Source: Nymphalis io
Lineage: Eukaryota > Arthropoda > Insecta > Lepidoptera > Nymphalidae
NCBI RefSeq assembly: GCF_905147045.1
Contig: NC_065906.1
Coordinates: 10,912,001 to 10,976,000 of the forward strand
DNA length: 64,000 nt
Reading direction: 5' to 3'
Position numbers and translations under genes: made by a program. A model generated the notes under the pieces. The model saw only the letters and a program-made list of their open reading frames with translations, was not told the origin of the DNA and ran no database searches. Positions 21,003-33,509 of this stretch are shown one piece after another (the stretch's first letter is position 1; every line of letters starts with the position of its first letter).

Positions 21003-24000
21003 AACAATGTAAGACTTGGTTTCATGGTAGCTAAGCATTAGATAGATGTAACAATTAGTTGAAATCATGGAGAAAATTTCTACATTCAGACGATATGAAT
21101 CTGTGAAGAAAAAGTGCTTCTGATTTGAAACACTTAAATACTCATATAATTATTATAAGAAATTCGAAACAGGATACAGTTTGAAATATCATTACCATCA
21201 TGCCCATCGATTCCTTTTTTTTTCTAAATATGCAATGCTTTATCAATTATAAAAAAACATACGTATATATATGTGTATATAAAAAAATAGCATATTTACA
21301 TACAGAGTCAGATGTCCTAAACATTGAAACTAAAACATAAAAATAAATCTGTATGAGCTAAAATAATATGACATATAAGACAGTAAATCATATGTATGTT
21401 TTTAATTATTTTCCGGTTGGTGATTCCATTACCTATCATCCAATTCCAGAACATTCGATTGCAGAAATCTTAACATTAATGCCCTATCCTTCAAAGAAAA
21501 GTTGAGTTATATAAATTGGAACCATTCACTAAGTTAAAGATGACAGTAAACGATTCGATAATTTGTCACCGTCGAATCTCTAGAGACGGAGCAAACTTAT
21601 TGACTCATCTCATGATTGATCGAGATGGACTTGTTATTTGCCATTTTGATTATAAAACATAATTTGATTTAAATAACGTTTTTATCCAGGTCAGACTTAA
21701 TTATCGAATATTAAAATAACGTATACTAAAGGAGGAGTGAACGTAAATTTGAAGTGGAAAACAAAACAAATTTTCACTTGTTCCTATGTCTTAATTAGTT
21801 TATTCACTATTTTCTCTGTAATACTTTACAGGTTTGGGTGTATGAAAACCGAAGTTATTTAATATTTAAATACTTTAGGTACTGAGGGACGATAAAAAAG
21901 AAATATAATAGCTATAATAGCTGAATTCTCAAAAGAGTCGTCAAAAAAAATAGTCACATGAGCCTTATCGTACATTACTCATAAATTTCGTTTGAAGAAT
22001 AATATGTTGAATAAAATGTAGTTCTCGATGAAGTAAAACAACAGAACATATTTCTCAAAATATATCATTATATATAAGGACACAAACATATTTCTCAAAA
22101 TATAACGATGTAAGACTATAACTAGGTGAGCTAGTAATAGTTTTTTGAATCAAGGTGTATTTAGAATTGATAAACATAATTTAACCATATGAAATCTTAG
22201 CGGTGCTAGCAATGTGGTAGCTTTACTTCTAGGCCGTCATTGCTCTGAATACGTAATAGCAGCTACATTATATATATCTTTTGAATTTTCTATGTAAGTT
22301 TCTAAAACTATATCTCTATTTAGAATGCCGCTTAATAAAAAAAATATGTCGCTTACTTTTTGACACACCATTCTTTGCAAATTATGAAGCGAGTCTTTTT
22401 ATTATGCATTTCTTTAAATATTTTTGCAATTAAATCAGTTATATTTTCGCTTCACAACAATGGCAGTCACTGAAAGGGTTCACAATTTAAAACTTTGCAC
22501 AGAGTCAGGATTAAAATTTTAATTATGAAAGACCCTTTGTATTTTGGGTAAAATCAGGTCATTGTCTATTTTAAATTATCTCTTGTGTAATATCTACATG
22601 GTTTATTATTTCAAAAACATCTCTTATATGAAATGTGTGTTTTTTAATTTCTCTTTTATTGTTTCAGATATGTATCTTTCTGCTTTGATAGTGCATTTCA
22701 TCAATCATGGTTTATTTTTCGTAATACTAACCATATATCATATTTAATATTTATTGTTAATCTAGTATTTTTTGTTACTTATATCATTTATATAATTATA
22801 AGTAAATAGAAATCCCTCAATTTGCAATCTAAGTCATTCAATACGCGTTGCAGTGTAAATATTTCAATTGAAATAAAACTTATAAAATTCATTAGATGTG
22901 TTTCTTTAATAAATAATTTACCTGATTCTTTTAGTGAACATTTTCGTTTATAAAAGAGCGTATTTATTAACTGTGTACGAAAATCTAACTGAGGATTTTT
23001 CTGTGACGAGGGTAAAAAGGATCCGAGGCTAATTGAAAATGGACCAAGTGAGCTGGTCGTTGTTATCCGGAGTAATTGTTAGAGCGTTTACAATTCAACT
23101 TGAATATTAAAATTGTATAAAATGTTGATAGTTCCGTAGAAAACGGAAAAGTATTTGTTGAAATTAATGCATAAATACTTGTAACATTTCATTTTAAGGT
23201 TTCGGCAATTAAGCAATGTCTAAGTGACTTGCTTATGTATTTTTTTCTTATTAGTCATCCAGATGTGATATATATTTTCATATTCCCATACATACGAGTT
23301 ATAAGGTTTTTCTATCTCTCTGTAAACAAATCACATGATATTATAATAACAGTTTAGTCGCTATCTTATTTTAATAATATAAATATATTGTAGTATAGTC
23401 CTATTGCAAGGATGACAGTGCAACTGAGCTGTATATTGTAAGTGTAACAATAAGTGGGCTTGTAACGGTTCTTTTTAATACGGCATTTAGAATAAAGGTC
23501 ATCGATACGATTACGCTCTAAGATGGTAGAAGTCTTATTAATAGTATTACGAATCTTATATAACATTGCATATACTTTATATAAACAACATTTCAATAAC
23601 GACGTTTTTTGATATATTATATATTTTCATTGGTATTGACCAAACACGAGGACATCACTTTCTCACTTTTGCCTTTAAATATACAAATATCAGAAACAAT
23701 AATTAATTCCACAACGAAAAAGCAAAAAAGAAATCAAAATATTATCCGGAAATCGTGGGATTCGTACCCGCTAAAATCCCTTTAATGGCGTTCTCTACGC
23801 AAATCGGAAGGGTTATGGGATGATTTTGACAAAATGCATCCGGGTGCGGTACTCCGCTTTCGGTGAATTCTCCTCACGGGATATAATTATTTTATCAAGT
23901 CCGAACTCTTGACAAACTGTTTCCCACCCAGGAATAGGAGAAACTCGTCTCTGGGGTGAGAGTGACCTCGATTCTATCGGATCAGTTTCCTAGACTATAC

Positions 24001-24756
24001 TGGTTATCGTCCTCCAGGATGTTTGAACGCCAAAGACATGTGTTTAGAGATTAAAGCTCCAGTCAATTGGGCTCGACCCTTTACATTATGACATCCTGTT
24101 TCTTCTTCTACACAATGAAAATCTCACGAATTTATAGACTAACCCTTAAAATATTTCAACCTACGAGTAACCATTATTTTTATATATTATGTAAAAAAAT
24201 CCTGTTCGTTAATCTAGACTGTTGCTTAGAACTACGAGAAGGTAAAAATTAATGGTATCAATGTGGTCTTTTCATTCGTTCTTTGTTATTTTTTAAGAAG
24301 ACCTTCGCATATGAGCCTAGTTATAAAAATATATCCGTTGAACGCGTATACAGTGCGTATTAAGATTTGGCGATTGAATAGTGGGTGGTAATCACACAAG
24401 GCCTGTTACAAAACATGAAGAACAACAACAACTAATTTAATTTCCTGTAGTTTCTCATTGTTATTTTTTTAAGTGCGTCAAATTACTTAGTAAAGTGGGT
24501 AGATCATAATAAAAAATTATCATAAACATCGAACGAATATTCGATACTTTATTGAATTGAAAATTAACATTGCTATACATATTTTAAAAGGCGTATTGAT
24601 GGATAATATTACATTTAATATTGTAAGGGTCATTTAGAATTGAATAGACGATATATAGTCTAATATAAACGCGCGAGCGATCGGTTATCATATCATTATT
24701 ATATTTGTATCAAAAAAACATTAATAACTTTTAAGAGGCATAGTAAAATAAAAGTA
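21003..24756. other. Long AT-rich spacer without recognised genes
   Basis: About 3.7 kb without an identifiable gene. Notable parts are a 40-codon frame from the ATG at 21540, a spaced direct repeat AACATATTTCTCAAAATATA near 22042 and 22085, a less AT-rich patch at 22985-23100, and another at 23750-24000 that resembles no repeat family I know. Confidence 0.35.
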
Positions 24757-24848
24757 ACGTATCAGCCTGTAAATGTCCCACTGCTGGGATAAAGCGTTTC
24801 CGATAAGAAAGTTAGGCGGTTATTTCACCACGCTGCTCCAATACGGAT
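24757..24848 (-). mobile_element. SINE-B part, left of a nested SINE-A
   Basis: CAGCCTGTAAATGTCCCACT to CACCACGCTGCTCCAATACG in reverse SINE-B order. It breaks off where SINE-A begins and resumes at 25118. Confidence 0.85.
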
Positions 24849-25117
24849 TTTATTTTATATAGAATAGGTAGGCGGACGAGCAAATGGGCCTCCTGAAGGT
24901 AAGTGGTCACCACCGCCCATAGACATTGGCATTGAGAGAAATGTTAACCATCGCTTACATCGACAATGCGCCAACATCCTTGGAAACTACGGAGTTATGT
25001 TCCAAACTTCAAACCGGGACACAACAATACCAAGTACTGCTATTTTGCGGTAGAATATCTGATGAGTGGGCGGTACCTACTTAGACGAGCTTGCACATAG
25101 CCCTACCACCAAAGTGG
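24849..25117 (-). mobile_element. SINE-A copy nested in SINE-B
   Basis: Full SINE-A in reverse, from the TATATAGAATAGGTAGGCGG tail side to CTTGCACATAGCCCTACCAC. It lies between two parts of one SINE-B copy and so inserted later. Confidence 0.9.
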
Positions 25118-25170
25118 CGGAATACACATATTATGAGATAGTTCCATCCAACACATGCAAGTTTAAATAA
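25118..25170 (-). mobile_element. SINE-B part, right of the nested SINE-A
   Basis: GGCGGAATACACATATTATG and CCAACACATGCAAGTTTA continue the SINE-B copy of 24757-24848. The B-box half is missing. Confidence 0.65.
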
Positions 25171-25787
25171 TACACGTGTATAAAAATATAAAAAACACGA
25201 ACGAAATAGTCGGACGCGAGGGAACGTCTTCGCTTCCTCTCCATACTTATACCCTACAAAATACCATCACGCACAGTGGCAATTTGTTCTTTTTTGTGCG
25301 TGCAGTTCAAGTAATTGTTAGTATTAATTCAACGCTATGTTACATAATGTACGACACGCGATCCCAAAGCCGTTATTATACTAAATTTATTGTATACTAT
25401 AAAATATTGAACTTTCCGGTGATTGCCTTTTTGGTAATTTTAGCTTAAATCTTCTTAAAACCATTCTTATAAATACAGACAAATTAAATGATAAGTGCCT
25501 AAAGGATAAGATAACAATCACGGTCTCGTTAAAACGAGTCGAATTTAAACAACGTACAACGTTTAGCACGTAACATTTAAAATTTATTTATTTATTGACA
25601 TACAGTAATAATTACAAATTTAAAGTTTACAAACTAATATGTCTAAGGGTAAAAGTTGCCATACTTATAGGTAACCACGATATGCAAAAATGACACTATG
25701 CTTAGTGTACGAAAATAATAATGAAAGAAAAGAAAAATAAAATAAAAATAAATTTAACACAATTTGGAGGTACAAAATGAAATACAA
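25171..25787. other. AT-rich spacer
   Basis: A 90-codon frame at 25176-25448 resembles no family and is treated as chance. A less AT-rich patch at 25205-25235 has no repeat match. Confidence 0.35.
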
Positions 25788-26103
25788 CAGTACAGTAACA
25801 GTAACAGCCTGTTAATGTCCCACTGCTGGGCTAAGGCCTCCTCTCCCTTTTGAGGAGAAGGTTTGGAGCTTATTCCACCACGCTGCTCCAATGCGGGTTG
25901 GTAGAATACACATGTGGCAGAATTTCAATGAAATTAGACACATGCAGGTTTGTCCTCACGATGTTTTCCTTCACCGTTAAGCACGAGATGAATTATAAAC
26001 ACAAATTAAGCACATGAAAATTCAGTGGTGCTTGCCCGGGTTTGAACCCACGATCATCGGTTAAGATTCACGCGTTCTTACCACTAGGCCATCTCGGCTT
26101 CAT
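25788..26103 (-). mobile_element. SINE-B copy, full length with target-site duplication
   Basis: Complete SINE-B in reverse with a (TGTTAC)-type tail, the body, the B box GGGTTTGAACCC near 26039 and the A box at CCACTAGGCCATCTCGG. It is flanked by an exact 12-bp duplication AATGAAATACAA (25776-25787 and 26104-26115). Pol III promoter boxes and the duplication show LINE-driven insertion. Confidence 0.95.
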
Positions 26104-26115
26104 AATGAAATACAA

Positions 26116-26579
26116 GTGGTATTAATATTACAATACTAATAAAACTATATAATAACAAAATAAAGATCAAAATCAATAAAACAGAGACCAGTTGTTATGA
26201 GTCAACATAAGAGTCTTTAATTTTACAAACTTATTTGAAATTATATCGAAAATGAAACGTTTTTGAAGCACTTATAGTAAAATCAATTTGTAAATAGCAA
26301 CATAATATGTATTTAACTTTCAATATTCCCAATGTACTTAGTAAACATTGTGTGAATTTCTCTTTTATCTTTTCATTTGAAATCATTCTACGTAAGAAAG
26401 AAGAAGGTTTCAAGTCAAGAGTTTATTTTGTTTGTTTTAACTTCAAGGCTGTTTTTGTGAAGCGTGTCATAGCCAAAAATTAAAATTTTTGGTATACCTT
26501 TATTTCTTTATACAAAACTATTTTTATTTCTATAAAAAATTGTGTTTAACATAATTTTTAGTAGCTTCTTTTATATCTC
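26116..26579. other. AT-rich spacer
   Basis: No gene or recognised repeat. Confidence 0.4.
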
Positions 26580-26705
26580 TAGGACTTAATGCAAGTACGT
26601 TTGGGTGGGTATCATTAATTATTCTACCACCAAAGAGCAATAGTATGTAGTATTCCAGTTTGGACGGTAATTAAGCCATTGAGATGGTAGTAACTAGAGA
26701 CATAA
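26580..26705 (+). mobile_element. SINE-A 5' fragment, old
   Basis: GCAAGTACGTTTGGGTGGGT, ATTATTCTACCACCAAAGAG and a GTATTCCAGTTTGGACGGTA block follow SINE-A order with heavy divergence. Confidence 0.5.
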
Positions 26706-28364
26706 CATGTTAACATTGGCTTCATATTACATCGAATTTGCAAGAAATTGTTCATCGTTCTTAAACTGTCAACGTCTTGAGGCAGTGGTACCCTTTCTTT
26801 ATGTTAGCATTGATGGTCACCTAAAGAATGTTCTATTTGCCTGTGTACCTTATTTTACGACCAAAATTATAGTTGTTATTTACAAATCATTTATAATATG
26901 TATCAAGTATTATAAAAACACGTTTTTAAAATGTTCACAAGCAACATGTTTTTAAAACCGTAAACGAAATAAATAAATAAAAAGTTTCAAGTTCGTCCCA
27001 AAGTTAATTATGAAAAAACCACCATTCATGCCTTCCAAAGCGTTTAACTAATAAATTGAACCGAAGTGACGTTTCATTAAGGAATTTCTAATTGTTGAAC
27101 AGTCATGAAATCTAGCGTTAAGAAAATTATTTCGGGGATTTCGATTGAAAGTGGATTTATATTTTGGAGCTTTAATTAAATCACTTAACTTGCGAATTAA
27201 TTTTAAAATATACAAGCTGTGCTATTCAGTCACAAAGTTCTGAAATATACCTTCGGGATTTTATTCACACAATTTCTGTTCTATTTCTATAAATATTCTT
27301 AGTACAGTCAGCTTCAATAATTTATTTATTTAGCCAACTATTTGAATATTATACATAGTATAGGCGGTAGAATTATATTTTAATTTTTTATTTTTTAAAT
27401 TATATTATATATAATTATATTTTAATGTGTGGGTGGTACCTGCTAAGGCTATAATTATTATGTGCTTAATTTTTGTAAAAACCGGCTTGTGTCGGATGAA
27501 GGTACACATACTCGTAAGTGCACCAACTTCCATAGGAATAGCATGGTGGAAGCTATTCCTTCCTGAATAGCTTCCACCATGATAAAAATGTTTTAAAAAG
27601 TAGTGAATGTCTTAGCCAAGCACTACTGTTAACGTTGTGACTTTATTTATTTATTTATTGTGACCATTATTATCATTCTTTTCTTCCTTATAACGGTTCT
27701 TTTGGAACTAATGGTAGATTTATGACAATCAACGACGCTTCTATATTGAATAAAGATTTTTTACTTTGACTTTTAACTTTTGATTTAGTTACGAGATTTG
27801 AACTACAAATACTAACAAGTGAAGTTAAGCAAACCTTACAGAAAGCTCAGATATATTTACCAAATTTTATATTACATACATTCACATCAACAAAGCAGCT
27901 AAAATGTTTGTATGATCAGAACCTTAATATAGGTATAGATGGGAATGAAGCTAAGGGCAAAATAGAGAACCTTCTTGTTTAATTAAAAGCACTATCTGAA
28001 TGTAAGCCTTGAACATACGTTATGTACTGGGTACCAAAAATATTGGATGTTTGTGGACGAATACATATTCTTTGACTGACTGTACTGACGCGTCGGAAAG
28101 CTAAAATACTGTCCGAATTTCAATGGATTTAGCGGACTTATACGAGTTGTCAGACAGAAATGGCTGTAACAGTATAACATCACAGTAGCTCATTATTTGG
28201 ACGTATACGCTTTCCTGACAGGCAAAAGAGTACTAATTGTCAGCTTTAACTTCAAATGTTTTATAACAGATATAAAAATAATTCCAGTATACTAAGTACA
28301 CGCAAAGAACAATTACTCCCATTTGGAACAGAACAGGTTCTCTTATTTGAAAGGTAAACAAGTG
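26706..28364. other. AT-rich spacer
   Basis: No gene recognised. Contains the 17-bp-arm palindrome at 27542-27581 and an AT-rich low-complexity patch at 27375-27425, flanked by weak SINE-A-like words (GGCGGTAGAAT; GTGTGGGTGGTACCTGC). Confidence 0.35.
27542..27581. repeat. Perfect palindrome, 17-bp arms
   Basis: CATGGTGGAAGCTATTC (27542-27558) and its exact reverse complement (27565-27581) flank a 6-base loop CTTCCT. Confidence 0.9.
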
Positions 28365-28586
28365 AATACTTGATATTGTTGTGTTCCGGGTTGAAGGGTG
28401 AGTGAGCCAGTGTAATTACAGGCACAAGGGACATAAAATCTTAGTTCCCAAGATTGGTGGCGCATTGGCTATAAGCGATGGTTGACATTTCTTAGAATAC
28501 CAATGTCTAAGGGCGTTTGGTGACCACTTACCATCAGGTGGCCCATATGCTCGTCCGCCTTACTATTCTATAAAAAAAAAAAAAAT
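28365..28586 (+). mobile_element. SINE-A copy, 5' truncated, poly-A tail
   Basis: Begins at ATACTTGATATTGTTGTGTT and runs to GCCTTACTATTCTATAAAA with a 13-A tail. It defines the native 3' end of SINE-A. Divergence is low. Confidence 0.9.
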
Positions 28587-28626
28587 AAGCCACCTGGTAA
28601 GTGGTCACCACTGCCCATAGAATTAG
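28587..28626 (-). mobile_element. SINE-A scrap, inverted next to a SINE-A tail
   Basis: GCCACCTGGTAAGTGGTCAC then CACTGCCCATAG is the SINE-A 3' portion in reverse, directly after the tail of the plus-strand copy. Confidence 0.65.
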
Positions 28627-29535
28627 TAAAGTAAAAAAGTCCAAACAACAATCGCCCTACAAGTAAGGCGTGTTACTCATTAAGGTAACGCTGATGGTCA
28701 ATTCTAGGTCAGTTTCAAGGTTAAAAGTGGGAGGTAACTTTGCAATCAGTTTCAAACCTAGTTAGCTACATAGGTAGTACCAGTTATTCATCAAAGTTGC
28801 GTGTGTTATATAATTTAAGTCGGTCTCAGTTATTTTATAACATAAATATTTGAAATCAAGGTTGCCTAATTGTCTATATTTTTATATAGTAGCAACTTGT
28901 AAAGTTGTAAGCTTATATAGTAACAACTAATCGGCTCGACTCTTAATTAACAGGGTAAGCAGATATATTGGCAATTACTCAACAACATTGCTTTGTTAAT
29001 ATTAATACATTAAGAAAAACAATCGAATAAGAATGATTTGCTATGGAGGTAACCTATTATGTAAATATATTTAAATTAACATAATAGGCTCGCTTATAAA
29101 TCTAGTAACATTTTCTTGCCTCAAATCTTAAACAAGCCAGAAAACCATATGGTAAACTAGGAATACGCATAGACCTTCCCTAAGCCTATTTGTCGCATCG
29201 CTCGGTCAGAGGCGTATTTATTTGGGGGAAATTTTGCAAGCCTCTAAACCAATTTCGGTAGGATTATCGAACCGACACAGAACTAGGATGCGACAATGAT
29301 CGTTACTTTAAACGTAGTATTGTATGAACACATCACAACACCTATTTCAATTATAATATTTTGCCTTAATAGCATACCGTAAAATTATTATTATACTTTA
29401 ATAAGACTTTGTAATATTCATTTAATATTTATTATGATAAGCCACTTTACAAGGAATGTGAACCAGTACCTATTTGAATTTTGAAGTGAATTAAGCCACT
29501 TGAGAGTATTTTGCAATTTATCTTGAGGGTGTATT
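28627..29535. other. AT-rich spacer
   Basis: No gene or recognised repeat. A 10-bp-arm dyad, CCTATTATGT and ACATAATAGG, lies near 29051-29087. Confidence 0.4.
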
Positions 29536-29688
29536 ATGTACCGAGAACGCTTTGGTTTCAGCGTGAAACGTGCGTTGGATATATTGCGGGTGATCTATGT
29601 TGTGTGGTTCAGTATATTCACATTGCTATTGGAAACAGTGTATTTGGCAGAACGCCTTGAGCACGATATTTCATGTGCTAGCAAATGA
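29536..29688 (+). CDS. Candidate small membrane-protein ORF, 50 codons, unproven
   Basis: ATG at 29536 to TGA at 29686-29688, with an in-frame stop four codons upstream that fixes the start. The product opens with the basic MYRERFGFSVKRALDILR, followed by a hydrophobic stretch (VIYVVWFSIFTLLLETVYLA) that could span a membrane, and a polar end with a histidine and two acidic residues. Base composition is less AT-rich than the flanks. The start context is weak and there is no recognised family. It could be a micropeptide, a fragment of a lost exon, or chance. Confidence 0.2.
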   Translation: MYRERFGFSVKRALDILRVIYVVWFSIFTLLLETVYLAERLEHDISCASK

Positions 29689-29884
29689 TTTTAATGAAAT
29701 ACTTTTCGTTTTTTCGTTTTTATTGTTTTCGATTTTTTTAATCTAAAATATATACAACCATGTACAATTGATGAATACACGAGATTGAAATATTAGTAGC
29801 ATGAAATGTGGTGAAAATTTTCAATGTAGTGGCTTTATAAGTAACGTTAGTGATTTCCTTCTAAATCTGTTATAATTTTCTTCT

Positions 29885-29965
29885 GCTGGTTAATCTGCAG
29901 TAGGGTAGCGTGGTGGAATAAGCTCAAAACTTTTCTTTACGAGCCGAAAAGAAGTGGACATTTAT
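29885..29965 (+). mobile_element. SINE-B fragment, old
   Basis: GTAGCGTGGTGGAATAAGCT then CTCAAAACTTTTC and GTGGACATTTATAG follow the SINE-B 3' third with deletions. Confidence 0.55.
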
Positions 29966-30659
29966 AGAAAACTTATTTTATTGCGAGCTAGTATCAGTTC
30001 AAAAACTGCTTAAGCTGGATATTCGTTTGCTATTCTAGGAGTTCGTACAAAAAATCGTTTAGCTCTTTCTAGGACTTATGTTACAGTAGTATGTTCGATT
30101 ATATTGACGATTATGTAAAATTTTTTTTTTTTTTTTCTTATTTCCAACACAACAATGAAGTTTCATTGTTCACATAAAATCGCTAAAGTTTATTATATTT
30201 AAACCGAATGAGATTTGCGACATTTCTTCTTGAAAAAATTGTTTTCAATAAAATCAAATTCTATTTCAAAATACTTTGGAATCAGCCGATAGTTTTTCCA
30301 ATCCTATCTATTCAATGTACACAGATTTGTCAGATCAGTATTTTGGACAAACCAAATTCAGTTCAGTAACGAAGGCAAAACAAATTGTAACCGGATTAAA
30401 CTCCATGTGGATTGTTGGTGGCAGTTCAACTGATGCATATTGTTTCAGACAAAAAAAAAAAAATTTAATACAACTTGATGTCTATATATGTTGTTTTATT
30501 TAGACCTTATAACAATCCCTAATAAAATATCTATCATCTAAATGTCTAAAAGCTAATGAAACAGCATCGAATCATTCAGTAACTTCCAATGATTATAAAG
30601 CGCTGATTTATATTACGTACTATAAATCTCTGAGTAAAAGGCTTTATGAAAACATAATA
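29966..30659. other. AT-rich spacer with one open stretch
   Basis: An 83-codon open stretch (30252-30503) includes SNPIYSMYTDLSDQYFGQTK and ends in a lysine run from an A tract. It has no good ATG at its start and no recognised family. Coding status is doubtful. Confidence 0.25.
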
Positions 30660-30782
30660 GTTCCCACGGTTGGTGGCGCATGCACTTTTTAAGTGATGGT
30701 GAATGGTTTTTAAAGTGTAAATGTGTTTAGGTTTTAATAAACATCAGGTAGCCTATTTACCAGTCGGCTATTTAATATAAAA
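30660..30782 (+). mobile_element. SINE-A 3' half, old
   Basis: GTTCCCACGGTTGGTGGCGC, a TGGTGAATGGTTT block and AACATCAGGTAGCCTATTTA follow SINE-A order to an A-rich end; strongly diverged. Confidence 0.55.
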
Positions 30783-31180
30783 ATATACTAAACTTAGGGT
30801 TAAAATTTCGTAATGTTAAATTCAATGGGAATCATATTATATTCTTACAGTACAGATAAAATATTCTCTAAATTTTGATTGATGTTTACTGATTTTAACA
30901 ATAATGAGAGAAATAAATTGGGAATATTTAGCAGAGCGATAGGTAAGGCATAAAGAAAAATAACTTTAAATCAACATAATAGATGAATAACGTGTATTTT
31001 TAGAATCTGCTGTTGGCTAAAATATCCGGACCATCTGATATTGTTTCCATTGCGAAAATATCCGAATCGATATTCTGTAATTTTATACGACGTTGATTGT
31101 TTATTTCCTTTCTTAATTGATATAAGGTACAACAGTAAGCTTTGTTTTATAAATCGGAAAATACAGAAATGTAGATTATA
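30783..31180. other. AT-rich spacer
   Basis: No gene or recognised repeat. Confidence 0.4.
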
Positions 31181-31432
31181 ATTAGTAAGCTGAAGTGGCA
31201 GTGGGCTGGACACATATGTCGCAGAACCGACGACCGTTGGAGTAGATGCGTTCTGGAGTGGAGTCCACGCCTTGGCAAACGTAGCGTAGGACGCCCTTCA
31301 GCTAGGTGGAGTGACGATATACGCAAGGTGGCTGGCAGCGGTTGGAGATTAAGAGCTGAAAATCGAGCTCAGTGGCGTGCCATTGGAGAGACCTATGTCC
31401 AGCAGTGGACACGAAAAGGATGATGATGATGC
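31181..31432 (+). mobile_element. RTE-2 3' end fragment, (GAT)n tail
   Basis: The 5'-truncated tail of an RTE relative encodes KLKWQWAGHICRRTDDRW and a GRPSARWSDDIRKVAG-like segment, followed by CCAGCAGTGGACACGAAAAG and (GATGAT)n. It is about 90% like 34340-34600 by eye. A possible 6-bp duplication GATTAT flanks it (31174-31179 and 31433-31438). Confidence 0.85.
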
Positions 31433-31440
31433 GATTATTA

Positions 31441-33509
31441 TATTTTTAAATTACTATTAACGTATTAATTTGGTATCCTTGCCCTATGGATTATATGGAA
31501 TTAAAAAAAAATCTGTTCCAATAATATTTATTTCCGAAACTTTTTGTAAGTGAGACATACAATATATTACTTCTATACTCGTTTGATTTTATTCTAATTT
31601 CCGATCATCATTTTTTGAGAACAATAATCAAGATTATTATATTTACCGAGAAAGATAATTTATTTAGTTAAAATAGATGACTTTTTTAGGTTGTTTCACT
31701 CTAACGTTGTTAAAATCAATATTGGCGAGACAAAAACAGATATTCGTAGTCTCTTAAGATGATTCAAATTAATGAACAACTCGTTGTTGATCACAACTAA
31801 TTCTTCCACAGTTTTGTTTACCTTTCCAGCCAATCTATCAAGTTCTGTTCAAAACTCGCCTGTAAATGTCAATATGCTTCAAGCTTCTGCAGTTGCTCAT
31901 TAAAACTTGTCCTCGTGTTTGAGTCGCAATAACTCTTGTACAGCAAACCTAAACTTCAATTATAGTCCTTAAAACCATTAATATAGAGGTGATGTTAGAG
32001 TAGTCAATGAGGTGTTCAAATGGTACACCGTACGTTGTAATACGTAGTTCACAAAGCGCGGATCACGTAAGCCCGATAGTTCGTGACATAGTTTTTGATA
32101 ATTTTCAAACTAGTATGAACTACAAAACCGCTACTTTGCGGTTGACGAAACGTGAGAGGTGCTATGTGAAAATTATTTACCAGTTTATTAAAACCGTCGC
32201 AGAATGTCAAACTTTATTCGACATTTCGGCTCTGAAAAATGCAGTTTGCGTCGAAATGCAAGAGGAGCGAAAAAGTAATTTTGCTTTCCTACCAAATTTT
32301 TTTACTCTCCATTTAAAAGTAATGGATCGAATTTGTATATTCTTGAACACTTTTTCATAATATTGACCACAAACGAATTTTACTCGCATGCATCAACAAA
32401 TAAGTATCAGTCAAATTTTAAATAAATAAAATTCAGAAGTAACTGTATACAATTACGTGAATATATTCTCAAAGGGCGTTCGACGGAATGATCAACAAAA
32501 TTATAAGCCAATACTTTTGTAGACCAATTGTAAGTCTTAAAACATCTTTAAAGACTGTGCAAACCATAAAAGTTGTGAGTCGTGATAAATGTATATATAT
32601 GGTATATAATATATAAAATAAAATTAACGTATATAATATCTGTAACATTATGTCTAATACATCCAAATATTAAAAGACCAGGACAAAAACTAACTTTCAA
32701 CCATCAGACGACTTTTCCGCAAGTAATAAGAACTCAGTTGGGTTGGCTTTCTGGCTGTTTAACTGCTAAACTTTCTATATAGAAAGTATAATTATGCTTA
32801 TTAATACTCGTAACAGTTGATATTTATATAAAAAATGCATATATATAATAATTATTATTATTATTTATAGTAAAATTGTAATGATTAATTCTACTTGAAC
32901 TTATCAACATCACCACCACACTAAAAATCTTATTATATAACTCAAGACATGCCAGTCATTAAAGTAGTGTATATAAAGAATGTTGGACATTAAAAACAGA
33001 TTTAGTGATTTTATAACTAAGCTATATACAAGAGGGATTTTTATTCTGCATAACTTGGAAAATTCGATATGGTGATTGCTTTTTATGTATATTGAACAGG
33101 TAATAATTTATTACAAAAGTGATACTAATGACTAGCGAAACAATTGCACTTCTGTGATCTGTCCATACTAACGAAATCCAGTTTTTTAGTAAATAAATTT
33201 TTGTTCCTAATTACATCGTTGAACTTCATCCACCATTTGAGTCAGCTGATCTGATTCGCACTCTTACTTTGATTGACCTTTGTTTTGGCTTCATAAAATA
33301 TACGAAATCAAAATCCGTCACCTCAATTATTTTGGTTTGGAACTCAATAAAATATGGCGTGACCGGTGGATCCAATCGGGTTTTTCAATTAGCTGTGTGG
33401 TTTTGTTGCTGTGGCGATTCAGAAGATAAGGTTTTAATGAATTATTATTTCTGTTATTTTGGGTAATTTTTTTTATAATAATTCGTATGATATTGTGCAA
33501 TATAGATCA
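31441..33509. other. Spacer with two protein-like open stretches
   Basis: On the minus strand at about 31700-31850 an open run of about 50 codons contains TELDRLAGKVNKTVEELVVI, which looks coiled-coil-like, with stops upstream. On the plus strand 32007-32360 is a 117-codon frame from an ATG with a mixed, not purely AT-driven composition. Neither resembles a family I know. An 18-bp perfect palindrome ACTTTCTATATAGAAAGT lies near 32769. Confidence 0.25.

Noticed and set aside
27542..27581. Short hairpins as CRISPR units or intrinsic terminators
   Set aside because: The palindromes are unique, unevenly spaced and in eukaryotic DNA; no repeat-spacer pattern or operon exists.
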